Source: Streptomyces xanthophaeus
Lineage (GTDB): Bacteria > Actinomycetota > Actinomycetes > Streptomycetales > Streptomycetaceae
DNA length: 64,000 nucleotides
Direction of reading: 5' to 3'
Assembly (NCBI RefSeq): GCF_000725805.1
Contig: NZ_JOFT01000017.1
Coordinates: 248,001-312,000 of the forward strand
In this document: positions 23,080 to 33,054 of the stretch, one piece after another
Position numbering within the stretch: position 1 is the stretch's first letter
Layout: the number at the start of each line of letters is the position of its first letter
Made by a program: the position numbers and the translations under genes
The notes under the pieces: generated by a model
What the model saw: the letters and a program-made list of their open reading frames with translations, nothing else
What the model was told of the DNA's origin: nothing
Database searches by the model: none

Positions 23080-24105
23080 ATGCGCATTGGTGTGCTCACT
23101 TCCGGTGGCGACTGCCCCGGCCTCAACGCCGTCATCCGCTCCGTCGTACACCGGGCCGTCGTCGACCACGGCGACGAGGTGATCGGCTTCCACGACGGCT
23201 GGAAGGGCCTCCTGGAGGCGGACTACCGCAAGCTGGACCTGGACGCCGTCGGCGGCATCCTGGCCCGCGGCGGCACCATCCTCGGCTCCTCCCGGGTCCA
23301 GCCCGCGCATCTGCGCGACGGCGTGGAGCGCGCCCGCGGGCACGTCGCCGACCTCGGTCTGGACGCCATCATCCCGATCGGCGGCGAGGGCACACTGAAG
23401 GCCGCCCACCTGCTCTCGCAGGCCGGTCTGCCGATCGTCGGCGTCCCGAAGACCATCGACAACGACATCGCGTCCACCGACGTCACCTTCGGCTTCGACA
23501 CGGCCGTCGGCGTCGCCACCGAGGCGCTGGACCGGCTGAAGACCACCGCCGAGTCCCACCAGCGCGTGATGGTGGTGGAGGTCATGGGCCGCCACACCGG
23601 ATGGATCGCCCTGCACTCCGGCATGGCGGCCGGCGCGCACGCGATCGTCGTCCCCGAGCGCCCCTTCGACATCGACGAGCTGACGGCGATCGTCGGCGAG
23701 CGGTTCTCCGCGGGCAAGCGCTTCGCCATCGTCGTGGTCGCCGAGGGCGCCAAGCCGCGCGCCGGCTCGATGGACTTCCAGGAGGGCGGCACGGACATGT
23801 ACGGGCACGAGCGGTTCGCCGGCATCGGCAACCTGCTCGCAGTCGAGCTGGAGAACCGCCTCGGCAAGGAGGCCCGGCCGGTGATCCTGGGCCACGTGCA
23901 GCGCGGCGGCACGCCCACCGCGTACGACCGGGTCCTGGCCACCCGCTTCGGCTGGCACGCCGTGGAGGCCGCGCACCGCGGCGAGTTCGGCATGCTGACC
24001 GCCCTGCGCGGCACGGACATCGTGATGGTCCCGCTCGGCGATGCGGTGCAGACCCTCAAGACGGTCCCCGGGGACCGGTACGCCGAGGCGCAGAACGTGC
24101 TGTGA
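23080..24105 (+). CDS. pfkA: 6-phosphofructokinase
   Basis: This 341-residue cytoplasmic glycolytic enzyme phosphorylates fructose 6-phosphate. It has LTSGGDCPGLNAVI, PIGGEGTLKAA, PKTIDNDIASTD with the catalytic aspartate, VMGRHTGWIA and LGHVQRGGTPTAYDR. In the GGEGT loop, Gly occupies the position that is Asp in pyrophosphate-dependent enzymes, which favours ATP as donor, while Lys in PKTIDND is typical of the actinobacterial group III enzymes. Only a weak AAAGG is seen before the ATG. A strong hairpin follows, so it is probably monocistronic. Confidence 0.95.
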   Translation: MRIGVLTSGGDCPGLNAVIRSVVHRAVVDHGDEVIGFHDGWKGLLEADYRKLDLDAVGGILARGGTILGSSRVQPAHLRDGVERARGHVADLGLDAIIPIGGEGTLKAAHLLSQAGLPIVGVPKTIDNDIASTDVTFGFDTAVGVATEALDRLKTTAESHQRVMVVEVMGRHTGWIALHSGMAAGAHAIVVPERPFDIDELTAIVGERFSAGKRFAIVVVAEGAKPRAGSMDFQEGGTDMYGHERFAGIGNLLAVELENRLGKEARPVILGHVQRGGTPTAYDRVLATRFGWHAVEAAHRGEFGMLTALRGTDIVMVPLGDAVQTLKTVPGDRYAEAQNVL

Positions 24106-24124
24106 CGCCCGCCCCGCGGGTGGC

Positions 24125-24154
24125 GGCCCCCGGGTGCGGATGCGCCCGGGGGCC
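24125..24154 (+). terminator. Terminator after pfkA
   Basis: A perfect 10-bp stem (GGCCCCCGGG / CCCGGGGGCC) with a 10-nt loop starts 20 nt after the pfkA stop. Confidence 0.75.
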
Positions 24155-24195
24155 CCATTACTGTGGTGGGGCGTCACAGTCAAGGGAGTGAACAG

Positions 24196-25152
24196 ATGGA
24201 TCACAACGGGCACGGCATGGACATGCACATGGACCTGCCGCCCTTCACTCTCGGTCGCGGTCTGGAGTTCTCACCCGACGGCTTCTTCCTCGTCGGCTCG
24301 CTGCTCGGGCTCGCCCTGTACGGGTGGGGCGTGCTGCGGCTGCGCAGGCGCGGGGACGCCTGGCCGCTGGGCCGGACCGTGGCCTTCACCCTGGGCGTGC
24401 TGAGCGTCGTCCTGGTGATGTGCACCAAGCTGAACGACTACGGCATGGTCATGTTCAGCGTGCACATGGTCCAGCACATGGTGATCAGCATGATCACCCC
24501 GATCCTGCTGCTCCTCGGGGCGCCGATGACACTGGCGCTGCGCGCGCTGCCGCCCGCCGCACGCGGCAGCAAGGGGCCGCGCGAGCTGCTCCTGATGCTG
24601 CTGCACAGCCGGTACATGCGGATCGTCACGCACCCGGCCTTCACCATCCCGATGTTCATCGCCAGCCTCTACGCACTGTACTTCACTCCGCTCTTCGACT
24701 TCCTGATGGAGAGCCGGACCGGGCACATCGCGATGATGGTGCACTTCCTCGCGGTCGGCCTGATCTTCTTCTGGCCGATCATGGGCATCGACCCGGGTCC
24801 GCACCGGCCCGGCTACGTGATGCGGATGCTGGAGCTCTTCGCCGGGATGCCGTTCCACGCCTTCTTCGGCATCGCGCTGATGATGGCCAGCGAGCCGATG
24901 ATCAAGACGTACGCGAACCCGCCCGCTTCCCTCGGCATCGATCCGCTGCTGGACCAGCAGTGGGGCGGCGGCATCGCGTGGGCCTTCAGCGAGATCCCCT
25001 CCGTGCTGGTGCTGATCGCGCTGGTCTACCAGTGGTACCACTCCGAGCAGCGGGCGGCGAAGCGCTCCGACCGGGCCGCGGACCGTGACGGCGACCAGGA
25101 GCTGGAGGCGTACAACGCTTATCTGGCCTCACTCCAAGCGCGTGGTCAGTAG
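24196..25152 (+). CDS. CtaG-like cytochrome c oxidase assembly membrane protein
   Basis: This 318-residue integral membrane protein belongs to the caa3_CtaG group and helps assemble the copper centre of cytochrome oxidase. The N-terminus is Met/His-rich (MDHNGHGMDMHMDLPPF), and conserved histidines lie in HMVQHMVISMITP and MMVHFLAVGLIFFWPIMGID, plausible copper or haem-related ligands. About seven hydrophobic helices are visible and the C-terminal tail is charged. AAGGGAG precedes the ATG. A small two-helix membrane protein follows closely. Confidence 0.88.
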   Translation: MDHNGHGMDMHMDLPPFTLGRGLEFSPDGFFLVGSLLGLALYGWGVLRLRRRGDAWPLGRTVAFTLGVLSVVLVMCTKLNDYGMVMFSVHMVQHMVISMITPILLLLGAPMTLALRALPPAARGSKGPRELLLMLLHSRYMRIVTHPAFTIPMFIASLYALYFTPLFDFLMESRTGHIAMMVHFLAVGLIFFWPIMGIDPGPHRPGYVMRMLELFAGMPFHAFFGIALMMASEPMIKTYANPPASLGIDPLLDQQWGGGIAWAFSEIPSVLVLIALVYQWYHSEQRAAKRSDRAADRDGDQELEAYNAYLASLQARGQ

Positions 25153-25184
25153 CGGATTCCCGCCTCGGCGCGCCACCATGGGGC

Positions 25185-25343
25185 ATGACCGGATCTGTTA
25201 AGGCGATGGCTGTCATGACCTTCGCCGCTCTGGTGGCCGTCGCCGCGTATTCCGTGGCCCTCGGCAGCAACGGCTGGCTGTGGTTCGGCTGGGTGGTGCT
25301 GGGGCTCCTGACCGCCGGGATGGCCGCCTCCCGCAGCACGTGA
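25185..25343 (+). CDS. Small membrane protein, 52 residues
   Basis: This short frame has two hydrophobic helices (MAVMTFAALVAVAAYSVAL and WLWFGWVVLGLLTAGMAA) separated by GSNGW. It lies 32 nt downstream of the CtaG-like gene on the same strand. Codon third positions are almost all G or C in the second half, supporting coding. There is no convincing ribosome site; a GGGG lies immediately before the ATG, and a 7-codon ORF at 25178 overlaps it. Function unknown; it may be an accessory to the upstream membrane protein. Confidence 0.6.
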   Translation: MTGSVKAMAVMTFAALVAVAAYSVALGSNGWLWFGWVVLGLLTAGMAASRST

Positions 25344-25466
25344 GCGCGACCGGTGCCCGGACCGCTCGATCAGGCCAGTGTGATCAAAGGTGGCCCCGCG
25401 CTGCCGGACCGGCACTGACTGTCCGTACGATGGCCGTGACAACGGGACATCGACGGGAGCGGCCTG

Positions 25467-26177
25467 GTGTTCTACCACTTGCTCAAGCACGTGTTGCTCG
25501 GTCCGCTGCTGAGGCTGCTGTTCCGGCCGCGGATCGAGGGACTTGAGAACATCCCGGCAGAGGGGGCCGCGATCATCGCGGGCAACCACCTGTCGTTCTC
25601 CGACCATTTCCTGATGCCCGCGATCCTCAAGCGGCGCATCACCTTCCTGGCGAAGGCCGAGTACTTCACCGGCCCCGGGGTCAAGGGCCGGCTCACCGCC
25701 GCGTTCTTCCGCAGCGCCGGCCAGATCCCCGTGGACCGCTCCGGCAAGGACGCGGGGCAGGCCGCCCTGCGCGAGGGGCTCGGGGTACTGGCCAAGGACG
25801 AGCTCCTGGGCATCTATCCCGAGGGCACGCGCTCGCACGACGGGCGGCTCTACAAGGGCAAGGTGGGCGTGGCCGCGATGGCGCTGGGCGCGGGGGTGCC
25901 CGTCGTACCGTGTGCGATGGTCGGCACCTTCGAGATCCAGCCGCCCGGGCAGAAGATCCCCAAGGTCCGGCGGGTGACGATCCGCTTCGGCGAGCCGATG
26001 GACTTCTCCCGCTACGCGGGGCTCGAAGGCGAGCGGGCCGTCCTGCGGGCCGTCACCGACGAGATCATGTACGCCATCCTCGGACTGTCCGGCCAGGAGT
26101 ACGTCGACCGCTACGCGGGCGAGGTCAAGGCCGAGGAGGAGGCCGCGCGGAAGAAGGCCCGGCGCACCTCGCGCTGA
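25467..26177 (+). CDS. 1-acyl-sn-glycerol-3-phosphate acyltransferase family protein
   Basis: This 236-residue PlsC-family acyltransferase places the second acyl chain on lysophosphatidate during phospholipid synthesis at the inner face of the membrane. The catalytic HX4D motif is NHLSFSDHF (His 41, Asp 46), the substrate motif is YPEGTRS (residues 117-123), and VPVVPCAMVGTFE is motif IV. The GTG start has GGGAG at a suitable distance. The C-terminus is lysine/arginine-rich (EEEAARKKARRTSR). No membrane anchor is seen beyond the hydrophobic N-terminus (LLKHVLLGPLLRLLF). Confidence 0.92.
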   Translation: MFYHLLKHVLLGPLLRLLFRPRIEGLENIPAEGAAIIAGNHLSFSDHFLMPAILKRRITFLAKAEYFTGPGVKGRLTAAFFRSAGQIPVDRSGKDAGQAALREGLGVLAKDELLGIYPEGTRSHDGRLYKGKVGVAAMALGAGVPVVPCAMVGTFEIQPPGQKIPKVRRVTIRFGEPMDFSRYAGLEGERAVLRAVTDEIMYAILGLSGQEYVDRYAGEVKAEEEAARKKARRTSR

Positions 26178-26206
26178 GCCTTCTCCCCCTGCGTGCCTAC
26201 GCGGCC

Positions 26207-26240
26207 ACGGGACTGCAGGTCTTACGGGACTGCAGGACCT
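26207..26240. repeat. Two copies of a 17-bp repeat
   Basis: ACGGGACTGCAGG begins two adjacent 17-nt units, followed by a shorter ACGGGACTACGGG. They fill the gap between two convergent genes. No hairpin is evident. Confidence 0.8.
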
Positions 26241-26246
26241 ACGGGA

Positions 26247-27926
26247 CTACGGGCGGACCGTCTGGCGGACCGCCGGGAGCTCCTCCTGCGCCGGGAGGTC
26301 CGAGGCCGGAGCCTGCTCCAGGGACTTCGCGGCGGCCGGCGCCGGGGCGACCGGGGCGGCGTGCGAGGCGCACGTCACGTCCTTGGCGTCGACCTTGCCG
26401 GTCAGCAGGTAGGCGTCCACCCGCGTGTTGATGCAGGGGTTCACCAGACCGGTGACCCCGTGGGAGCCCGCGTCCCGCTCGGTGATCAGACGCGATCCGG
26501 CCAGCCGCTTGTGCAGCGAGACCGCACCCTTGTACGGGGTGGCGGCGTCCCGCTCGGACTGGACGATCAGCACCGGCGGCAGACCGCGCTTGGCACCGAC
26601 CTCGATCGGGGTGCTCTGCTTGGACTTCCAGGTCGCGCAGGGCAGGTTCATCCACGCGTTGGACCAGGTCAGGAACGGGTACTTCGCGTGCAGCTTGCTG
26701 TTGTCCCGGTCCCACTTCGCCCAGCTGGTGGGCCACTTCGCGTCGGCGCACTCGACGGCGGTGTACACGGCGTTGCCGTTCTCGGAGGCCGCGTTGCCCT
26801 GGATGTCGGACATGTCCGGGGCGATCGCGTCGACCAGCGCCTGGGTGTCCCCGGCGAGGTACTTGCTCCAGGTCTGGGCGACGGGCACCCAGGAGGAGTC
26901 GTAGTACGGGGCGCCCTGGAAGAAGCCGATCAGCTCGGCCGGGCCGACGACCCCGCCGATCGGGTCGGCCTTGGCCGTGGCGCGCAGCTCCTGGTACTTG
27001 GCCTCGACCTTGGCGCGGGTGTCGCCGATGTGGAAGACCGCGTCGTTCTTGGCGACCCAGTCCTGCCAGTCGTGCCAGCGGGTCTGGAAGGCGACGTCCT
27101 GACCGAGGTTGGCCTCGTACCAGATGTTGTCCTGGTCCGGGTCGACCACGCTGTCGACGATCATGCGGCGCACGTGGGTCGGGAACAGGGTCGCGTAGAC
27201 CCCGCCGATGTAGGTGCCGTAGGAGACGCCGAGGAAGTTCAGCTTCTGCTCGCCGAGCGCGGCGCGGATGACGTCCAGGTCGCGCGCGGTGTTCGGCGTG
27301 GTCATGTGCGGCAGCATCTCGCCGCTGCGCTCCTTGCAGCCGTCCGCGTACTCGGCGGCGAGTTTGCGCTGGGCACGCTTGTCGGCCTCGGAGTCCGGGA
27401 CCGGGTCGGCCTTGGGGGCCTTCACGAACTCCTGCGGGTCGATGCAGGAGATGGGCGCCGAGTGGCCGACGCCGCGGGGGTCGAAGCCCACGAAGTCGTA
27501 GGCCTTCGAGGCGTTCACCCACAGCGGGCTCTTGGTGGTGACCCGGCGCGGGAAGCGCATGCCGGAGCCGCCGGGGCCGCCCGGGTTGTAGATGAGCGCG
27601 CCCTGGCGCTCCTCCTTGGTACCGGTGCTGCCGATCCGGTCGACCGCGATCTCGATGGTCTTGCCGAACGGCTTGGTGTAGTCGAGCGGGACCTTCACCC
27701 AGCCGCACTGGATGGGCTTCTCGAAGCCCCAGTCGGCAAGACAGTCCTTCCAGTCGATCCCGGTGCGCGCGGCGCGGGCGGCGGCGATCTGCACGCCCGC
27801 CGCCTCCGCGGCCCCGTTGTCACGGCCGGCCGAGGCCGCTCCGGCGGGCGGGGCGAGCAGCAGGCCCGCCGCGAGTGCGCCGGTGATGAGAGTGGCGGCG
27901 CTCCCGAGCGTCGCGGTGCGTATCAC
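26247..27926 (-). CDS. Secreted tripeptidyl aminopeptidase (alpha/beta hydrolase)
   Basis: This 559-residue exported hydrolase of the Tap/SlpD group cleaves tripeptides from protein N-termini. The signal peptide is MIRTATLGSAATLITGALAA and runs to about AGAAS. Oxyanion motif NPGGPGGSG, nucleophile elbow LGVSYGTYIGG (Ser), acid in VQSERDAATPY (Asp) and histidine in AGSHGVTG are all present, as is DFVGFDPRGVGHS. A C-terminal CINTRVDAYLLTGKV domain is typical. A Pro/Ala-rich tail of about 40 residues extends beyond the usual end. It is probably monocistronic. Confidence 0.93.
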   Translation of the reverse strand: MIRTATLGSAATLITGALAAGLLLAPPAGAASAGRDNGAAEAAGVQIAAARAARTGIDWKDCLADWGFEKPIQCGWVKVPLDYTKPFGKTIEIAVDRIGSTGTKEERQGALIYNPGGPGGSGMRFPRRVTTKSPLWVNASKAYDFVGFDPRGVGHSAPISCIDPQEFVKAPKADPVPDSEADKRAQRKLAAEYADGCKERSGEMLPHMTTPNTARDLDVIRAALGEQKLNFLGVSYGTYIGGVYATLFPTHVRRMIVDSVVDPDQDNIWYEANLGQDVAFQTRWHDWQDWVAKNDAVFHIGDTRAKVEAKYQELRATAKADPIGGVVGPAELIGFFQGAPYYDSSWVPVAQTWSKYLAGDTQALVDAIAPDMSDIQGNAASENGNAVYTAVECADAKWPTSWAKWDRDNSKLHAKYPFLTWSNAWMNLPCATWKSKQSTPIEVGAKRGLPPVLIVQSERDAATPYKGAVSLHKRLAGSRLITERDAGSHGVTGLVNPCINTRVDAYLLTGKVDAKDVTCASHAAPVAPAPAAAKSLEQAPASDLPAQEELPAVRQTVRP

Positions 27927-28124
27927 GTGGTGGTTCCCCCTGCGTCATGTGCCGCCGTGGGCAGCCTGGTTCGGTCGGGTTCGGTCATCCCGGGTGCAAG
28001 GGGATCCTTGTCGCTCACCAGTACCCGGCAACAGGGCGTGGCCGCGTTCTTTGCCAACCCGATAACCGGGGAGGTGTGTACCGCTGAGCGGAGCCCGCTT
28101 CGTCCCCCCGCGCCCGGCCCTCCG

Positions 28125-28945
28125 TCACCAGCCGTACGACTCCAGGGCCGCGTCGAGGAGTTCGCGCAGCCGCAGGGCGTCGGGGGCGAGGGCCGTGACG
28201 AGGAGGGCGGGCCCGGCCAGCGGGGTGACCGCGGCGAACTCCCCGAGTACGGCCGCCTCGGGGGGCGCCTCGGCGAAGGCCGGGTCCACGAGCAGGAGTT
28301 GGCCGAGCGCCCGGTGGCCTGCCAGTCCCGCCGGGCCGTCCCAGCCCCCGGGCGCCCCTGGTCCGCAGCGCAGCTCCTGGTCCAGGAGCGGCCGGCCGCC
28401 GCGGTTGACGGTGAGGCGGCTGCGCAGCAGGCCCGGGCTCTCCCCCGTACGGCCCAGCACCTGTTCCTCGCGCAGCAGCAGCCGTGCACCGGGGGCCAGT
28501 TCGGCCCGGGTGTGCATCCGCAGGTCACTGCCCCGTACGGAGACCAGCGGCTCCGGCAGCCAGCGCACCTCGGCTCCGTCCTCCAGGGTCAGGCGTACGT
28601 CGTAGCGCGCGGGTTCGCCGCCGCGGCCGGGCAGCGCCAGGGTGGCCGCCGCAGAGGTGAGGGCGAGCCGGGCCCCCGGTCCGGCGGTGGCCTCGACGGT
28701 GAGGTGGTCCCCGCCCAGCGGGGCGCTCATGGCACCGACCAGCACGACCCCGGCCCCGGCCCCGCGGCCCCGGACCCGGCGCAGCGCGAGCGGCCCCTCC
28801 CCCGCCAGCAGGGGCAGGGCGGTGGAGCCCCGCCCGTCGGCGACGGCGTGGATCCGGGCGGTGGCCCGCAGACCCGCAGCGGGCGGGGCCGGCACGGTGG
28901 GCGGGGTGACGGGCGGGGCAGGCGGGGCGGCAGCCGGGGCGACGG

Positions 28946-28961
<16 letters not shown>
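28125..28961 (-). CDS. ureD: Urease accessory protein UreD
   Basis: This 278-residue scaffold binds apo-urease and recruits UreF and UreG for nickel insertion. It begins [17 protein letters not shown], a Pro/Ala-rich N-terminal extension. The UreD core follows, with [20 protein letters not shown], the [20 protein letters not shown] stretch, and [20 protein letters not shown]. The ATG lies 16 nt inside the end of ureG. It is the last gene of the cluster. UreD is typically the least conserved urease protein, which fits this divergent sequence. Confidence 0.88.
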
Positions 28962-29641
<680 letters not shown>

Positions 29642-29685
29642 GGGGTTCTCCTTGAGGTGGTGGGTCGGTCGTCCGGGGCGCCGGT

Positions 29686-30360
29686 TCAGGAGGCGAAGAG
29701 GCGTACCGCCCAGTCGGCATGGACCTGCGCCGCGATCTCCAGCAGCGGTGAGGAGGCGGCCGGCAGGGCGTCCGGGCCCTCGGTACGGGCGCGCAGCGCG
29801 GCCCGCTCCGCCCGGGCGGCCACGGCGTCGAGCTCCGGGGCGAGCCGGGCCAGCACCCCGCTCGCCTCGAAGGGGTCCAGGCCCAGCAGTCGCACGGTCG
29901 CGGTGGCGGGCCCGCCGACGGCCTCGTACGCCGCCACGTGCGCGGCGTCGCGCGGTCCGAGTCCGGCCGCCCGGGCGGTGACGCCGAGCACCACCGGCTG
30001 GTGCGCTCCGCGCGGGAAGGCGGCGGCCAGGTCGTCCAGTTCGGGGGCCGGCCAGGTGGCACGGGCGGCCCTCATCAGCTGCCGGCCCAGCCTGCGGGCC
30101 GCGGTGCGCAGTGCGGGCGAGGGGGTGCGGGCGTCGGCGGCGGCGTCGAGCTGCGCCGGGTCGAGCCCGAGGGCCGCGGCCGCGGCGAGTCCGGCGGCGG
30201 TGAGGCCCGCGGTGTGCAGGCGGCCCCGGCAGAACTCCTCCAGGGTGGCGGCGTCGTGGATGCGGCCCGCCTTGCAGGCGGCCTCGGCCCCGCCGGAGTG
30301 AGCGTGGCCCCCGGCGGGGAAGCGGCCGTCGGCGAGGACGAGGAGCGCGGCGAGGCTCAT
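29686..30360 (-). CDS. ureF: Urease accessory protein UreF
   Basis: This 224-residue all-helical protein activates the UreG GTPase and controls fidelity of nickel insertion. It opens [20 protein letters not shown] followed by [14 protein letters not shown], the conserved start of Ure[19 protein letters not shown] and [13 protein letters not shown] helices follow. It lies 16 nt after ureC and 44 nt before ureG on the same strand. Confidence 0.93.
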   Translation of the reverse strand: MSLAALLVLADGRFPAGGHAHSGGAEAACKAGRIHDAATLEEFCRGRLHTAGLTAAGLAAAAALGLDPAQLDAAADARTPSPALRTAARRLGRQLMRAARATWPAPELDDLAAAFPRGAHQPVVLGVTARAAGLGPRDAAHVAAYEAVGGPATATVRLLGLDPFEASGVLARLAPELDAVAARAERAALRARTEGPDALPAASSPLLEIAAQVHADWAVRLFAS

Positions 30361-30376
30361 CGGGTGAGGTCTCTCA

Positions 30377-32098
30377 TCAGAAGAGGAAGTAGCGCTGGGC
30401 CATGGGCAGTTCGTGGGCGGGGGCAGGTTCCACGACTTCTCCGTCGATGCTGACGGTGAAGGTGTCGGCGTCGACCTCCACGCGCGGCATCGCGTCGTTG
30501 CCCCGCATGTCCGCCTTGCTCACCTTGCGGGTGCTCTCGATGGCCACGAACTCCTTGCCGAGGCCGAGCCGTTCGGGGAGTCCGTCGTCGAGCGCGGCCT
30601 GCGCGGTGAAGTTGAGCGAGTTCAGCCCCGGTGCGCGGCCGCGGGCGCCGAACATGGGGCGGGGCAGGACGGGCTGGGGGGTGGGGATGGAGGCGTTGGC
30701 GTCGCCCATCTGCGCGTAGGCGATCTGGCCGCCCTTGATGACCAGTTCGGGCTTGACCCCGAAGAAGGCGGGGCTCCACAGCACCAGGTCGGCGAGCTTG
30801 CCGGTCTCGACGGAGCCGATCTCGCGGGCCAGTCCCTGGGCCACGGCCGGGTTGATCGTGTACTTGGCGACGTAGCGGCGGGCCCGGAGGTTGTCGGCGG
30901 GGCCGTCGCCGGGGAGGAAGCCGCGGCGCTTCTTCATCACGTGGGCGGTCTGCCAGGTCCGCAGGATCACCTCGCCGACCCGGCCCATGGCCTGGGAGTC
31001 GGAGGAAATGATGGAGATGGCCCCGAGGTCGTGCAGGACGTCCTCGGCGGCGATGGTCGAGGGCCGGATGCGGGACTCGGCGAAGGCCAGGTCCTCGGGG
31101 ACGGCCGGGTTGAGGTGGTGGCAGACCATCAGCATGTCGAGGTGTTCCTCGACGGTGTTGACGGTGTGCGGCCGGGTGGGATTGGTGGAGCTGGGCAGCA
31201 CGTTGGGCTCGGAGACCACGGTGATGATGTCGGGCGCGTGCCCGCCTCCGGCGCCCTCGGTGTGGTACGAGTGGATGGTCCGCCCGCCGATGGCCGCGAG
31301 GGTGTCGCCCACGAATCCGGCTTCGTTGAGGGTGTCGGTGTGGATGGCGGCCTGGACCCCGGTCTCCTCGCACACGCTCAGGCAGGCGTCGATGACGGCG
31401 GGGGTGGTCCCCCAGTCCTCGTGGAGCTTGAAGCCGAGGGCGCCGCCGCGCAGCTGGGAGTGCATGCCCTCGCGGGACATGGTGTTGCCCTTGCCGAGCA
31501 GGCCGATGTTGACGGGGTAGGCCTCCAGCGCGGCGAACATCCGGGCCAGGTGCCAGGGGCCGGGGGTGACGGTGGTGGCCTTGGTTCCCTCGGCGGGTCC
31601 GGTGCCGCCGCCCACGAGGGTGGTGGTCCCGGAGGCGAGGGCCGCCTCGACGACCGTCGGGGAGATGAAGTGCACGTGGGCGTCGACGGCTCCGGCCGTG
31701 ACGATCTTCCCGTTGCCCGCGATGATCTCCGTCTCCGGTCCGATGACCAGGGCGGGGTCCACCCCGTCCATGGTGTCGGGGTTGCCCGCCTTGCCGATGC
31801 CGCAGATCCGGCCGCCGCGGATGCCGAGGTCGGCTTTGACGACCCCCCAGTGGTCGAGGACGACGACCCCGGTGATCACGGTGTCCGCGGCTCCCTCGGC
31901 GCGGGTGGTGCGGGCCTGGCCCATGGATTCGCGGATGACCTTGCCGCCGCCGAAGACCGCCTCGTCGCCGGAGCGGCCGGGGCCGCCGCTGAGGTCCTGC
32001 TCGATCTCGACGAAGAGGTCGGTGTCGGCCAGCCGGATCCGGTCACCCGCCGTCGGCCCGAAGAGGTCGGTGTACTCCTGGCGCGAGAGCTCAGCCAT
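30377..32098 (-). CDS. ureC: Urease alpha subunit
   Basis: This 573-residue catalytic subunit hydrolyses urea to ammonia and carbamate. Nickel ligands are all present: HVH (141, 143), Lys 224 in GFKLHEDWG (carbamylated), His 253 in [11 protein letters not shown], His 279 in [11 protein letters not shown] and Asp 367 in SSDSQAMG. The active-site flap has Cys 326 and His 327/328 in MVCHHLNP. The ATG overlaps the end of ureB by 8 nt. Length and motifs fit a fully functional enzyme. Confidence 0.98.
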   Translation of the reverse strand: MAELSRQEYTDLFGPTAGDRIRLADTDLFVEIEQDLSGGPGRSGDEAVFGGGKVIRESMGQARTTRAEGAADTVITGVVVLDHWGVVKADLGIRGGRICGIGKAGNPDTMDGVDPALVIGPETEIIAGNGKIVTAGAVDAHVHFISPTVVEAALASGTTTLVGGGTGPAEGTKATTVTPGPWHLARMFAALEAYPVNIGLLGKGNTMSREGMHSQLRGGALGFKLHEDWGTTPAVIDACLSVCEETGVQAAIHTDTLNEAGFVGDTLAAIGGRTIHSYHTEGAGGGHAPDIITVVSEPNVLPSSTNPTRPHTVNTVEEHLDMLMVCHHLNPAVPEDLAFAESRIRPSTIAAEDVLHDLGAISIISSDSQAMGRVGEVILRTWQTAHVMKKRRGFLPGDGPADNLRARRYVAKYTINPAVAQGLAREIGSVETGKLADLVLWSPAFFGVKPELVIKGGQIAYAQMGDANASIPTPQPVLPRPMFGARGRAPGLNSLNFTAQAALDDGLPERLGLGKEFVAIESTRKVSKADMRGNDAMPRVEVDADTFTVSIDGEVVEPAPAHELPMAQRYFLF

Positions 32099-32402
32099 CG
32101 AGCGGCCCCCCGGTCTCCCCGCGCAGTCCCGGTACGGTGCGCAGTCCGCCCAGCGGTACGAGTTCCACCGCGACCGGGATGCCCGGCTCGAAGCGGACGG
32201 CTGTGCCCGCGGCGACGTTGAGCCGCAGTCCGCGGGCGGCGGCGCGGTCGAAGTCGAGGCCGGGGTTGACCTCGGCGAAGTGGTAGTGGGAGCCGACCTG
32301 GACGGGGCGGTCGGCGGAGTTGAGGACGACGAGACGGGTGACGGTGCGGCCCTCGTTGAGGAGCACCGGGCCGTCCCCGTGGGCGATTTCGCCGGGGATC
32401 AT
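32091..32402 (-). CDS. ureB: Urease beta subunit
   Basis: This 103-residue structural subunit begins [19 protein letters not shown], the canonical UreB start, and has [19 protein letters not shown] and [15 protein letters not shown]. It follows ureA after 14 nt and overlaps ureC by 8 nt. It is a separate polypeptide here, not fused to UreA as in some actinobacteria. Confidence 0.97.
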   Translation of the reverse strand: MIPGEIAHGDGPVLLNEGRTVTRLVVLNSADRPVQVGSHYHFAEVNPGLDFDRAAARGLRLNVAAGTAVRFEPGIPVAVELVPLGGLRTVPGLRGETGGPLDG

Positions 32403-32416
32403 GCGGATCCGCCCCT

Positions 32417-32719
32417 TCAGACGATCGGGTCGTGGACGGTGACGAGTTTGGTGCCGTCCGGGAAGGTCGCCTCGACCTGGACGTCGTGGAGCATCTCGGG
32501 GATCCCCTCCATGACCTCATCGCGGCCCAGGACCGTACGCCCGGAGGACATCAGCTCGGCCACGGTGCGGCCGTCGCGGGCGCCTTCGAGGATGTGCGAG
32601 GTGATGAGGGCGACCGCCTCGGGATGGTTGAGGCGCACCCCCCGCGCCTTGCGCTTCGCGGCCACGTCGGCGGCCACATGGATGAGCAGTCTTTCCTGCT
32701 CGTGCGGTGTCAGGTGCAC
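32417..32719 (-). CDS. ureA: Urease gamma subunit
   Basis: This 100-residue first structural subunit has [20 protein letters not shown] followed by [18 protein letters not shown] and [19 protein letters not shown] start at the GTG giving MHLTPHEQ, because that is the standard N-terminus and GGTGA lies 5 nt before it; GTG 32728 and TTG 32731 lie in frame upstream. It begins the cluster ureABCFGD. The divergent region upstream holds an inverted repeat. Confidence 0.95.
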   Translation of the reverse strand: MHLTPHEQERLLIHVAADVAAKRKARGVRLNHPEAVALITSHILEGARDGRTVAELMSSGRTVLGRDEVMEGIPEMLHDVQVEATFPDGTKLVTVHDPIV

Positions 32720-32777
32720 ACGTATCACCAAGCTTCCGGGACAAGATCAACATCGCGCCGGGGCGACCGTACCGCCC

Positions 32778-32794
32778 GTCAACTCTCTGTTGAC
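32778..32794. promoter_or_regulatory. Inverted repeat GTCAAC-N5-GTTGAC upstream of ureA
   Basis: This perfect 6-5-6 repeat is centred about 67 nt upstream of the ureA start. Both arms contain TTGAC-like -35 sequences on opposite strands, so it may serve as an operator or as back-to-back promoter elements. Regulator unknown. Confidence 0.45.
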
Positions 32795-33002
32795 CTGCGC
32801 TTATCCGAGCCGATCGAGTCTTGCCCAACGCAGTGCAAGGCTTTCCGTCCCGACCACCGCCGCTTTACCGGATCATGGGCGATCATTGGCGGAGCGACGT
32901 GGCCGCCACGCTAGGGGCCGCGCTTTTCCGTTGAGTTAACCCACGTTTCGGGAAGGCACCCGGTTCAACGGCCGGGCCCGGCAGAGCCCGTTCCGTATAC
33001 AG

Positions 33003-33024
33003 CCGCCGGACGGCCGTCCGGCGG
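33003..33024. promoter_or_regulatory. 22-bp perfect palindrome upstream of the VOC gene
   Basis: Arms CCGCCGGACGG and CCGTCCGGCGG meet without a loop, 30 nt before the GTG start of the VOC gene and upstream of its GAGGAG ribosome site. It could be an operator or a cruciform-forming leader element. It cannot be the ureA terminator because ureA points away. Confidence 0.5.
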
Positions 33025-33054
33025 TCCTGCGGGCAGCACCCACTGAGGAGAACC

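Larger units (their letters stand above)
32720..33054. other. Divergent intergenic region between ureA and the VOC gene (335 bp)
   Basis: There is no ORF with good coding character. It must hold the urease promoter and the promoter of the VOC gene. Two perfect inverted repeats are listed separately. No convincing GlnR box (gTnAc-n6-GaAAc) was found by eye, although urease is often nitrogen-regulated in Streptomyces. Confidence 0.7.
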
